Source: Actinomycetota bacterium
GTDB lineage: Bacteria; Actinomycetota; Actinomycetes; Nanopelagicales; Nanopelagicaceae
Length of the DNA stretch: 9,019 nucleotides
Direction: 5' to 3'
NCBI GenBank assembly: GCA_947371865.1
Contig: CANBRH010000038.1
Coordinates: forward strand, 1-9,019
Under the pieces are notes generated by a model, which made no database searches, was not told the DNA's origin, and saw only the letters and a program-made list of their open reading frames with translations. The position numbers and the translations under genes are program-made. Shown here piece after piece: positions 1-6,614 of this stretch. Positions within the stretch are counted from its first letter, which is position 1. Every line of letters begins with the position of its first letter.

Positions 1-1
1 C

Positions 2-535
2 AAGTTTTCACCACGATCATTATCTCGAAGGATTTTTGAAGCGCTCTTTCAAATCCCGGTGGGGATTTCGACGGTAGTCCTGGGGCTGGGATATTTGACC
101 ACTTTCGGAAGCGGAATTTTCCCCCTAAGGAGCAGCTGGTTGGTAACACCTATTGCGCAGTCCATCATTGCGATACCGCTTGTCGTTCGCATATTGCTGC
201 CCGCTCTCTTGGCGGTCGGACCAGATTTAATCGAGTCAGCTCAAACCGATCGAGCTACAACCGGAGATATTTGGTGGCTGCTACAAATTCCAATCGTGAA
301 ACCAGCGATTTATTTGGCAGCCGGTTATGCAGTGATAATTTCGATTGGTGACTTTGCTGCTGCCAACTTCCTCTCCTACGGCGATCAAGCAACCCTTCCG
401 ACAGTTCTCTTTCAACTCATATCTAGGCCTGGGGCTCAGAATTATGGAATGGCGATGGCTGCAAGCGCTCTATTTGTGGCGCTTACGGCCAGCGTGGTCT
501 TTCTAACCGAGCGACGAGAGGGCTCAACCCTCTAA
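2..535 (+). CDS. ABC transporter permease, ThiP/iron (AfuB)-type, 3' part only
   Basis: This is the C-terminal part of an inner-membrane permease subunit of an ABC importer of the thiamine/ferric-iron class. The reading frame is open from base 2 with no stop, and the translated bases before the GTG at 59 continue the same protein, so the true start lies upstream of the window and 59 should not be taken as the start. Hydrophobic segments alternate with a cytoplasmic EAA-type loop (encoded around 227-305, DLIESAQTDRA... followed by IPIVKP), which contacts the ATPase. The last segment, with LPTVLFQLISRPG then NYGMAMAASALF and a short charged end TERREG, closely resembles the end of ThiP-like fused two-domain permeases. 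The stop is 9 bases before the next gene, so the two are probably co-transcribed. The cargo cannot be told from this fragment; the partner ATPase and binding protein would be expected upstream. Confidence 0.8.
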   Translation, partial: KFSPRSLSRRIFEALFQIPVGISTVVLGLGYLTTFGSGIFPLRSSWLVTPIAQSIIAIPLVVRILLPALLAVGPDLIESAQTDRATTGDIWWLLQIPIVKPAIYLAAGYAVIISIGDFAAANFLSYGDQATLPTVLFQLISRPGAQNYGMAMAASALFVALTASVVFLTERREGSTL

Positions 536-544
536 GTTGGACCT

Positions 545-1330
545 ATGGAAATTCGTCATTTTGATTCAGATCTTGAGTTGGGATTAGCCGCGGCTCAGAT
601 AGCCCTCGAAGGAATCCAGCAAGCAGCCCGTGAAGGGCGTTCCTTCATCTTGGGCTGCCCAGGCGGGAGAAGCCCACGCTCTACCTATCAATCGCTTGCG
701 GCGCTCATTGCCGAATCACACACATCGATTAACCACCTTTTTATCGCCATGATGGACGAATACGCCTGGCAAGATCCAGATGGAAATTTTCACAATGTTG
801 ACCCAGATTCCCATTTCAGTTGTGTCAATTTCGCATTCTCCGAAATATTCGAAGTACTAAATGCAGACCTGGCTCCAGCTTTGCGCATGCCCCGCACCCA
901 AGTGCTCTACCCCCTAGCCCAGGCCCCGGATGCCTACGAAACTCTTCTTCAAGAACTAAAAGTCGATCTCTTCCTGCTTGCCTCAGGTGCATCCGATGGC
1001 CACGTCGCGTTTAATGGTGTCGGGACATCCCGTGAGACCGGAACCAGAATTGCCGCCCTCTCCTTCGAGACCAGAACCGACAATTTGGGAACGTTCCCGG
1101 AATTCAATTCAATCGATGAAGTTCCTGTTTTCGGCGTGACCGTTGGTCCAGCAACCATTGCTTCGGTTTCCAAATCAGCAATCATGCTCATCCAAGGTGA
1201 TCACAAACACCAGGCTTACCTTCGTATTAGCGAAGCTCAGGGTTATGAAGAAGATTGGCCGGCAACGATTGCGCTTGAATGTCAGAATTCAAGGCTTTTC
1301 GCGGATCGATTAAGTTTGCGATCAAACTAG
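545..1330 (+). CDS. NagB/6-phosphogluconolactonase-family sugar-phosphate enzyme, atypical active site
   Basis: This 261-residue cytosolic protein belongs to the glucosamine-6-phosphate deaminase/6-phosphogluconolactonase fold. Matches to NagB in order are GGRSP at 40-44 (phosphate loop), MDEY at 70-73 with the acidic pair, PDSHFS near 87-92, DGHVAFN at 151-157, TGTRI at 165-169, VTVGPAT near 198-204 and a GDHK segment near 218. NagB Asp141 and His143 correspond to Asp151 and His153, but the catalytic Glu148 of E. coli NagB aligns with Gly158. The pattern is closer to NagB than to lactonases, which carry DGHTASLF here. Isomerising deamination is therefore uncertain; it may act on another amino sugar phosphate or related hexose phosphate. 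It starts at ATG 545, 9 bases after the permease stop, with only a weak GGA upstream. Its stop overlaps the ROK gene tail to tail by 9 bases. Confidence 0.82.
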   Translation: MEIRHFDSDLELGLAAAQIALEGIQQAAREGRSFILGCPGGRSPRSTYQSLAALIAESHTSINHLFIAMMDEYAWQDPDGNFHNVDPDSHFSCVNFAFSEIFEVLNADLAPALRMPRTQVLYPLAQAPDAYETLLQELKVDLFLLASGASDGHVAFNGVGTSRETGTRIAALSFETRTDNLGTFPEFNSIDEVPVFGVTVGPATIASVSKSAIMLIQGDHKHQAYLRISEAQGYEEDWPATIALECQNSRLFADRLSLRSN

Positions 1331-1336
1331 TTGATC
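1320..1336. other. Inverted repeat at the convergent gene ends
   Basis: A perfect 6-base inverted repeat (GATCAA, loop ACTAG, TTGATC) covers both overlapping stop codons of the convergent NagB-like and ROK genes. It could form a short hairpin in transcripts of either strand. It is AT-rich and has no following T-run, so it is at best a weak bidirectional terminator or 3'-end structure. Confidence 0.35.
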
Positions 1337-2221
1337 AAAGGCGTAAATTGCTGCGCCTATAACTCCCGAATCAGCGACAGTGGCTTCAACTATTTGTGCG
1401 CTATGAGCGCGTACCTGCAACTCACGATTAAACGCATTGCGGACTAGAGACCGGTAGAGGTCACTTCCCAACCACAGTCCGCCACCGATCACTATGTAAT
1501 GGGTGCGCATTTCCCAGGCAAACTTGGCTATTTCACTTCCTAAGATTTCAGCAGCCGATTTCACAATTCTGTGCGCATCGTTATCGGTGTCGTACTGTGC
1601 AAAAACTTCTGGGGCATGTGCAGAATCGTGGCCACTCACGAGGGCATAACGCCGAGCAATTCCCAATCCCGATGCATAACTTTCCAGCGAACGTGTTTCA
1701 CCTTCCAAAAGCAATTCATGAACCCCAAACCCAATGGCACTTCCATCACTACCCGGTTGCGCGCTGCCACCGAGAAAATGAGTATGCGAAATGCCAGAGC
1801 TGACAGTTATGTAGACGAAATCGGAGAAATCTTTACCGGCGCCAATCCGCGCCTCGGCCGTGCCAGCACAGCGCACATCAGATTCGATGATCCAGGGAAA
1901 GCCAGAAATCTCGGCAAACTCCTGCTTGGGTTGCCCTTGCCAATCTATATTGTCGCGCGTTGTTAGGGATCCATCCAACGTTACATATTCGGGAAAACCA
2001 GCCGCACCCTGACTTACTTCAATGCCGTGCATCTTTGCCAGGTCAAGGAGGTCAGTTATTACGCCGTGGGTTCGAACCAAGCCAGGATCGGCGACACCAA
2101 TCACGCCTTCGCGGCTCGGGATAGTAATCTGGTGAAGAATTTGTAGTTGCGGATCCACCAATGCACCACTGATCTTGGTGCCGCCAATATCAATGGCAAT
2201 TACGGCAGGAGTGGTATTCAC
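1322..2221 (-). CDS. ROK-family kinase-like protein without the ROK zinc motif
   Basis: This 299-residue protein has the actin-like ATPase fold of ROK sugar kinases/regulators. The N-terminal phosphate loop IDIGGTK (residues 10-16) is intact, and the catalytic-base position is kept as Asp115 (SDVRCAGTAEARIGAG, where ROK kinases usually have NDAN). YITVSSGIS at 137-145 and IVIGGG near the C-terminus are also typical. There is no N-terminal helix-turn-helix, so it is a kinase-type rather than a NagC/XylR repressor. The usual E-x-G-H and C-x-C-G-x-x-G-C-x-E zinc site is absent: residues 164-185 run GFGVHELL... to LESYASG with no cysteine. It begins at GTG 2221, only 3 bases after the preceding stop, with a weak ribosome site, so translation is probably coupled. 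It is the last gene of the ABC operon. Substrate unknown; a sugar, amino sugar or polyol is expected for the family. Confidence 0.82.
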   Translation of the reverse strand: MNTTPAVIAIDIGGTKISGALVDPQLQILHQITIPSREGVIGVADPGLVRTHGVITDLLDLAKMHGIEVSQGAAGFPEYVTLDGSLTTRDNIDWQGQPKQEFAEISGFPWIIESDVRCAGTAEARIGAGKDFSDFVYITVSSGISHTHFLGGSAQPGSDGSAIGFGVHELLLEGETRSLESYASGLGIARRYALVSGHDSAHAPEVFAQYDTDNDAHRIVKSAAEILGSEIAKFAWEMRTHYIVIGGGLWLGSDLYRSLVRNAFNRELQVRAHSAQIVEATVADSGVIGAAIYAFDQLV

Positions 2222-2224
2222 AAA

Positions 2225-3748
2225 CTAGGAAATGGCTTTCTTCCAAATATCGTACAGAGGTTGGGCAGCAGCTTGCGTTGCACACATGACTACCCCGCTT
2301 TCAGGGAAAAGATTCTCTCTGCCCTCTTCATCCCAAACCGCTCCACCGGCCTCGTGGACGATCAGCATTGCGGCCAAATGGTCGATGGGGCTGAAATGTC
2401 CAATAACGGCGCCGACTCCACGAGAGGCCGCTACGCCAACAAGCGTCAAGGTTCCTGACCCCATGATGCGCATAGTGCAATAGTTTTCGGCCAAACTATC
2501 GAGTAGTTGCAACATTCCTGGCCATGGTTGATACGCAGCCAATTCGGTAGAAACAATTCGGCTGGCCAGCGGGTTTTCAACTTGGCCTTGATCTTGAATT
2601 TTTAATTCTCGACCGTTTACCTTTGCGCCTTTTCCGGCCTGAGCCTCAAAAAGCGAATTCCGCCACGGATCAATAACTACTCCAACAAGCGGCGTCCGGT
2701 TGAAAGCAAGCGAGAGGCACATTGATGTCCAAGGAACGCGATTGGCGAAATTAGTTGTGCCATCGATGGGATCTAAGTACCACGAGGGCACATCGCTCTC
2801 AAAATTTCCACCCATTTCTTCGCCCACAAAATTATGCCCTGGGAAATTAGTTTCAATGATCTCGCGAATATGAGCCTCGATCATCACATCAATTTCAGTA
2901 ACAATGTCGGCTGGATTAGTTTTAAGTGAAATTTCACCTGGATCCATGTTGCTGGCAACCATGATCGACCATTTGCCTAAGTCTCGGGCAATAGTCATCG
3001 CCTTCTCGACATCAATATCGGAGACATTTCTGGCAAGGTCGCCTTTGTTTGCCGAATCAAAATTTGAAATCACACTCTGAAGCAAAGAAAGCTGATTTGA
3101 GGTTATCGAGTCGACCCCAATATCCACCGCCCACTTCATGGTCGCCTCATCATCAATAGTCCAGAGCGCAACTTTCTGCCCCAGCGCATGCAGGGCAGCC
3201 ACGCTTTTACGAGTCACGAACGAGAAATGGAGATTGATAAATTCTGGGTTGAGGGCGGCAATCTGGTCGGCGGTAGGCAGTTTCAAGGAATCCCATGGCA
3301 TCCAGATTCGAGCCGAGGGAGAAAGTGCCCGAATAGCCTTCATCGCCTCAACGTTGCCGCACCAACAAACTTGCGAATCATCCAGGTCATGATTTTGAAC
3401 TACATCAACCGCGGCTGCTGCCGGATTCAAACTATCCATGTCGATCATCAACGTGGATTTGCTTCCCACAAATAAGGAAAGAACTTCACTGAGCAATGGA
3501 ATGCGATTGTCACCTTCGCCTAGGCGTTGAATTTCCTCCCAGGTTTTTTCGGAGACGGCCGAACTTATCCCCCACAAGCGTTCCAACGTAGGGTCGTGGA
3601 GAACGACAACTTGGCCATCGGAAGATAGACGGACATCGATTTCGACAATTTCGGCGCCGGCATAGATGGCAGATTGAATGGCAATAATGGTGTTCTCGCG
3701 AAAGCGGCTGGAATCGCCGCGGTGCGCACAGGCAAAGGTTTTAGACAT
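2225..3748 (-). CDS. Fused glycerophosphodiester phosphodiesterase (GDPD) and inositol-monophosphatase-family phosphatase
   Basis: One uninterrupted 507-residue frame carries two complete enzyme domains. Residues 1-228 are a GDPD TIM barrel: HRGD at 9-12, ENT at 18-20, EIDVRLSSDG from 36 with metal ligands Glu36 and Asp38, HDPTL at 51-55, and WTIDDE near 196. Residues 245-507 are an inositol-monophosphatase (SuhB/CysQ-type) Mg-dependent phosphatase: GEE at 309-311, DPIDGTTNF at 326-334, and SPIDHLAAM with Asp456 then EAGG at 466-469. All three IMPase metal-site motifs are intact. In the GDPD half the usual third metal-site motif (Glu-x-Lys) reads DMD at 103-105. No signal peptide is seen, so it should be cytosolic. 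Expected chemistry is diester cleavage followed by release of phosphate from the product. The ATG at 3748 lies 7 bases after the ATPase stop; no clear ribosome site is visible. Domain assignment is firm, exact substrates are inference. Confidence 0.92.
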   Translation of the reverse strand: MSKTFACAHRGDSSRFRENTIIAIQSAIYAGAEIVEIDVRLSSDGQVVVLHDPTLERLWGISSAVSEKTWEEIQRLGEGDNRIPLLSEVLSLFVGSKSTLMIDMDSLNPAAAAVDVVQNHDLDDSQVCWCGNVEAMKAIRALSPSARIWMPWDSLKLPTADQIAALNPEFINLHFSFVTRKSVAALHALGQKVALWTIDDEATMKWAVDIGVDSITSNQLSLLQSVISNFDSANKGDLARNVSDIDVEKAMTIARDLGKWSIMVASNMDPGEISLKTNPADIVTEIDVMIEAHIREIIETNFPGHNFVGEEMGGNFESDVPSWYLDPIDGTTNFANRVPWTSMCLSLAFNRTPLVGVVIDPWRNSLFEAQAGKGAKVNGRELKIQDQGQVENPLASRIVSTELAAYQPWPGMLQLLDSLAENYCTMRIMGSGTLTLVGVAASRGVGAVIGHFSPIDHLAAMLIVHEAGGAVWDEEGRENLFPESGVVMCATQAAAQPLYDIWKKAIS

Positions 3749-3755
3749 CTAGAAA

Positions 3756-4775
3756 CTAAGCAACTCGAACTAGTTTGCCATCTTTATAAACGAGGGCCTT
3801 TACAACTCGAGCAAAACCCATATCTCCAACTCTTGGTACATCTACCGAGATAAAGGCGCGAAGTTCGACGTCATCACGCTTTAAGTAAACCTCGGAGAAG
3901 TGACCACGAGGAACTACTAGAGAGACCGTCGCAGGGAAAGCGCCAGGGGTTGCAGTGGCGCCATAGATAACGTCTTCTGGTCGGATACCGACAATTTCAT
4001 CGCCGGGAACCACTTTGCCGTCGGCATAACCACCTTCGACGCGATTGAGACTTCCGATGAAGTTCGCCACGTATTCGGTCTCGGGACGATCGTAAAGTTC
4101 TTGCGTGGTACTGAATTGCTCGATCTTTCCGGCATTCATGACTGCGATGCGATCGGAGATGGAGAGCGCTTCATCCTGGTCGTGAGTCACAATCACGGTA
4201 GTAATACCGAGACGACGTTGGAGTTCGCGAATATCTTCACGGACTTTGACGCGCAACTTGGCATCCAAGTTAGAAAGTGGTTCATCCAGTAGCAGAATGT
4301 CTGGTTCCTGCACCAAGGCACGCGCCAAAGCAACGCGCTGTTGCTCGCCACCTGAGATCTGGCCGGGGCGAGAATCTTTATGGTGCATCAAATTAACAAC
4401 GCCAAGGGCTTCGTGTACGCGACGTTCGATCTCTTCTTTAGGAAGTTTGCGAACCTTAAGTGGGTAGGCAACGTTCTTAAATACGCTCATATGCGGCCAG
4501 AGCGCGTAGTTCTGGAAAACCATGGCACTGGGACGCTTTTCCGGGCCGAGCAAGGTCACATCTTTACCATTGAGTCGGATGTCGCCTTTATCTGGGATGA
4601 GAAAGCCAGCAATCATTCGAAGAGTGGTGGTTTTACCGCAGCCAGAAGGACCAAGCAAGGAGACCATCTCGCCTTTCTTCACCGTGAGATGAAGGTTGTC
4701 AATGATGACACGACCACCAAGAATTTTGGTCAGGCCATTGAGAATCAGGCCCTCCTCTTGAGTCTGGTCAGTCAT
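3756..4775 (-). CDS. ABC importer ATPase, PotA/FbpC/UgpC-like
   Basis: This is the nucleotide-binding subunit that powers the adjacent permeases. With the start chosen here it is 339 residues. Walker A is GPSGCGKTT at 42-50, the Q-loop is around Gln87 (VFQNYALWPH), the signature is ISGGEQQR at 139-146, Walker B is ILLLDEP at 159-165, the D-loop is SNLDAK, and the switch histidine is His197 (VTHDQDEA). The C-terminal third, with GIRPEDV, is the TOBE-type regulatory/oligosaccharide-binding fold found in polyamine, iron and sugar-phosphate importers. The frame is open up to a TTG at 4859, but that would overlap the permease gene by 56 bases. ATG 4775 has a good GGAG five bases upstream and leaves a 28-base gap; ATG 4790 with GGAAAAG is a weaker alternative. 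The signature has Ile in place of the commoner Leu. The cargo cannot be read from this subunit. Confidence 0.93.
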   Translation of the reverse strand: MTDQTQEEGLILNGLTKILGGRVIIDNLHLTVKKGEMVSLLGPSGCGKTTTLRMIAGFLIPDKGDIRLNGKDVTLLGPEKRPSAMVFQNYALWPHMSVFKNVAYPLKVRKLPKEEIERRVHEALGVVNLMHHKDSRPGQISGGEQQRVALARALVQEPDILLLDEPLSNLDAKLRVKVREDIRELQRRLGITTVIVTHDQDEALSISDRIAVMNAGKIEQFSTTQELYDRPETEYVANFIGSLNRVEGGYADGKVVPGDEIVGIRPEDVIYGATATPGAFPATVSLVVPRGHFSEVYLKRDDVELRAFISVDVPRVGDMGFARVVKALVYKDGKLVRVA

Positions 4776-4785
4776 CGCATCTCCA
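4776..4785 (-). promoter_or_regulatory. Ribosome binding site deciding the ATPase start
   Basis: On the minus strand GGAG is followed by ATGCG and then ATG at 4775. This is the best-spaced Shine-Dalgarno site among the candidate starts of the ATPase gene and supports 4775 over ATG 4790 and TTG 4859. Confidence 0.55.
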
Positions 4786-4803
4786 TTCATATCTTTTCCA
4801 GGC

Positions 4804-5640
4804 TTACTTAATCTGGAAACCTTCGGCGAGTTGTCCGCCGATGATGTGTTTTCGGGCAAGGGTAATAAGCAGTACTGATGGGAAAGCTAGAAGTAAAGAG
4901 AAGACCGCAGCAACCTGGATCGGATAATTCTGAACGAGGGAATACATTTCGGTTGGCATCGTAAATATTTGAGGAGCACCCACCAAGTAAGAGCCTTGTG
5001 CTTCGTCGAAGGAAGCCAAGAAAGACATGACGACGGCAACAAGAATGCCCGGCATAGCCAAGCGAAGAGTGATGGTGCGGAAAACGCGGAACTTGGATGC
5101 GCCCGCGTCGCGGGCTGCCTCTTCTAAGTTTCGTGGCACAGCCGCAAATGCCGCCGCTGGAATCCATGTCATGTAAATAATTGTTCCGAGCAATTGGATG
5201 ATGACCACTCCAACAAATGTTCCGATCAAATTGAGCGCGTAATACAAGGTGGCGATCGAGGCAAAGAGGCCAATTTTAGGAAATGAGTTAGCCGCGAACA
5301 TGCCGATGAGGAAAATCTTGCGCCCTGGATAGTTCATTCGACCCGCGGCATAAGCGGCAGGAAGACAAATAAGCATTGAAACGACAACAACGATTGGGCT
5401 GATGATCAGAGAGTTTCGAATAGCCGTTTCCAGAGCAGAATCATCGAATACGCGGGTCCACCAATGAAGCGTCCAACCATCTGGATAGAGATTCGGGTAA
5501 GTCCAATTGGTAACAAAGGCGTGAATACCTAGCCAAAAAAGTGGTCCTAAGATAAATACCGCCATGAGTGCCATGAAAACATAAAGAAATATCTTCACGC
5601 CCAATGAACTGGTTTTAACGCGCGCTTTTACTCTGGCCAT
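4804..5640 (-). CDS. ABC importer permease, PotC/second-subunit type
   Basis: This 278-residue integral membrane subunit has six likely hydrophobic segments: roughly 17-40, 75-98, 108-132, 138-160, 190-212 and 240-260. The cytoplasmic coupling loop PRNLEEAARDAGASKFRVF starts at 169 and carries the canonical E-A-A (174-176) and D-A-G-A (178-181) of the BPD_transp_1 family. Its length and the short basic N-terminal tail (MARVKARVK) match the PotC/UgpE-like second permease. Its ATG overlaps the TAA of the upstream permease by one base (TAATG), a classic coupling arrangement that would give equal amounts of the two subunits. It pairs with the 313-residue permease to form the channel. Family-level assignment is secure; substrate is unknown. 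Confidence 0.92.
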   Translation of the reverse strand: MARVKARVKTSSLGVKIFLYVFMALMAVFILGPLFWLGIHAFVTNWTYPNLYPDGWTLHWWTRVFDDSALETAIRNSLIISPIVVVVSMLICLPAAYAAGRMNYPGRKIFLIGMFAANSFPKIGLFASIATLYYALNLIGTFVGVVIIQLLGTIIYMTWIPAAAFAAVPRNLEEAARDAGASKFRVFRTITLRLAMPGILVAVVMSFLASFDEAQGSYLVGAPQIFTMPTEMYSLVQNYPIQVAAVFSLLLAFPSVLLITLARKHIIGGQLAEGFQIK

Positions 5641-6581
5641 TAGATGCGTCCGCTCTGCTTTGCGCTCTTCACATTTGCCCAGATATAAATAAGAGCAATG
5701 CCAGAGGCTGCGGTAAAGACGATGAAAGCCATAACGATCGATTGCTGTGGTCGGTTATAAGCACCAAAGAAGTTAGAGATTTCTACACCTAACATCGTCG
5801 GCTGATTTGGGCCAAGGAAGAGCGGAATAGTAAAAGATCCCATAATGCCAATAGCAGTGAATGTTCCAGCAATAACGATGGGAGTGATGGCCAAGGGAAT
5901 CAAAACAGTACGAACAATTCTGAAGAAGCCAGCGCCAGCATCCTGTGCGGTTTCAATCAGCGCATCCGGAATCGACTGAAGTCCAGAGGTAACCATCAAA
6001 ATCGCAAATGGCAATGAGGTCCAGACCGAGCCAATAACAATTGCAGAAACCGTCGATGTCACGGTTGGGAAATTAATTCCGAAGTGGGAGAGGAGAGAGC
6101 GCATGAAGCCATCACCGGCATAGAAAGTGTGAATAGCCCAGGAAGAAATGACGACAGGAACGAAAAGAGGAACCAAACAGAGCGTAGTCATAATCGCTGC
6201 GATGCGGCCACCCATGATGCGCTGATAAAGGCCGATACCTAAAGCCATCAGCAATGTAAGGAAGGTTGAAAGGAAAGAAACAATGATGGTGGTGCGTAAA
6301 TCTCCCGGGAAGCGAGAGTCTTTGAAAACATCTTTATAAGCGCCAAAAGTGCCCCACCAATGATCCTTTTTATGGATCTCTTGGCCAATAATCGAGACAA
6401 CTCGGTTTGGTCCGCTGGTAAAACCAAAACTAAACGTGAAAGCAATGAGAATTGGAATCCCTACAAAGCAAACCACCAACAACATTGGAGGCGCTGCCAT
6501 AAAGAAGCCGAGCACAGAAGACCTCGAGGTCGATTTGACCTCGAGGTTCTCTGCTTTGGCCTCTGATTTAACAGAGGCCAT
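5640..6581 (-). CDS. ABC importer permease, PotB/first-subunit type
   Basis: This 313-residue membrane subunit begins with a hydrophilic 22-residue cytoplasmic tail, then a first hydrophobic helix (about 23-52), a polar external stretch (55-92), and five more hydrophobic segments. The EAA loop is PDALIETAQDAGAGFFRIV from 205, with Glu210, Ala212 and D-A-G-A at 214-217, identifying a BPD_transp_1 permease. The ATG at 6581 lies 33 bases after the binding-protein stop, with AAAG about 6 bases upstream as a weak ribosome site. The first 62 coding bases contain two strong hairpins, the first beginning at the second base of the start codon, so translation or transcript stability is probably controlled here. 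It is followed by the second permease through a one-base stop/start overlap. Confidence 0.92.
   Translation of the reverse strand: MASVKSEAKAENLEVKSTSRSSVLGFFMAAPPMLLVVCFVGIPILIAFTFSFGFTSGPNRVVSIIGQEIHKKDHWWGTFGAYKDVFKDSRFPGDLRTTIIVSFLSTFLTLLMALGIGLYQRIMGGRIAAIMTTLCLVPLFVPVVISSWAIHTFYAGDGFMRSLLSHFGINFPTVTSTVSAIVIGSVWTSLPFAILMVTSGLQSIPDALIETAQDAGAGFFRIVRTVLIPLAITPIVIAGTFTAIGIMGSFTIPLFLGPNQPTMLGVEISNFFGAYNRPQQSIVMAFIVFTAASGIALIYIWANVKSAKQSGRI
6521..6547 (-). repeat. Perfect 11-bp inverted repeat (hairpin 2) inside the permease 5' coding region
   Basis: Two copies of ACCTCGAGGT, each itself palindromic, lie 17 bases apart. On the transcript ACCTCGAGGTC pairs with GACCTCGAGGT around a 5-base loop (AAATC), an 11-bp GC-rich stem. 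It encodes residues about 12-20 of the permease tail (NLEVKSTSR), a poorly constrained region. There is no T-run, so it is not an intrinsic terminator. Confidence 0.75.
6557..6580 (-). promoter_or_regulatory. Start-codon hairpin (hairpin 1) of the permease mRNA
   Basis: TGGCCTCTG and CAGAGGCCA form a perfect 9-bp stem around the 6-base loop TTAAAT on the transcript. The stem begins with the T and G of the ATG start codon, so the folded RNA would hide the start. It lies just after the solute-binding-protein gene, the place where operons of this kind commonly lower expression of the membrane subunits relative to the binding protein. Function is inferred; the structure is seen directly. Confidence 0.7.
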
Positions 6582-6614
6582 TGTTAACTTTCATTGTTCT
6601 CAATAGATCTGCGC

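Noticed and set aside
949..1191. An open frame on the minus strand inside the NagB-like gene
   Set aside because: It is antisense to conserved NagB-family motifs and has no family resemblance or ribosome site.
4380..4811. A 143-codon open frame on the plus strand antisense to the ATPase gene
   Set aside because: It lies opposite a gene with intact Walker, signature and switch motifs, shows no recognisable domain, and is best explained as a mirror of the ATPase codon pattern.
4776..4859. Longer N-terminus of the ATPase from TTG 4859
   Set aside because: It would overlap the permease gene by 56 bases, uses a rare start, and adds residues with no family match; ATG 4775 has a good ribosome site.
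6521..6580. Tandem hairpins as an intrinsic terminator or attenuator
   Set aside because: No T-tract follows either stem and the permease frame continues through them; a translation or RNA-stability role fits better.
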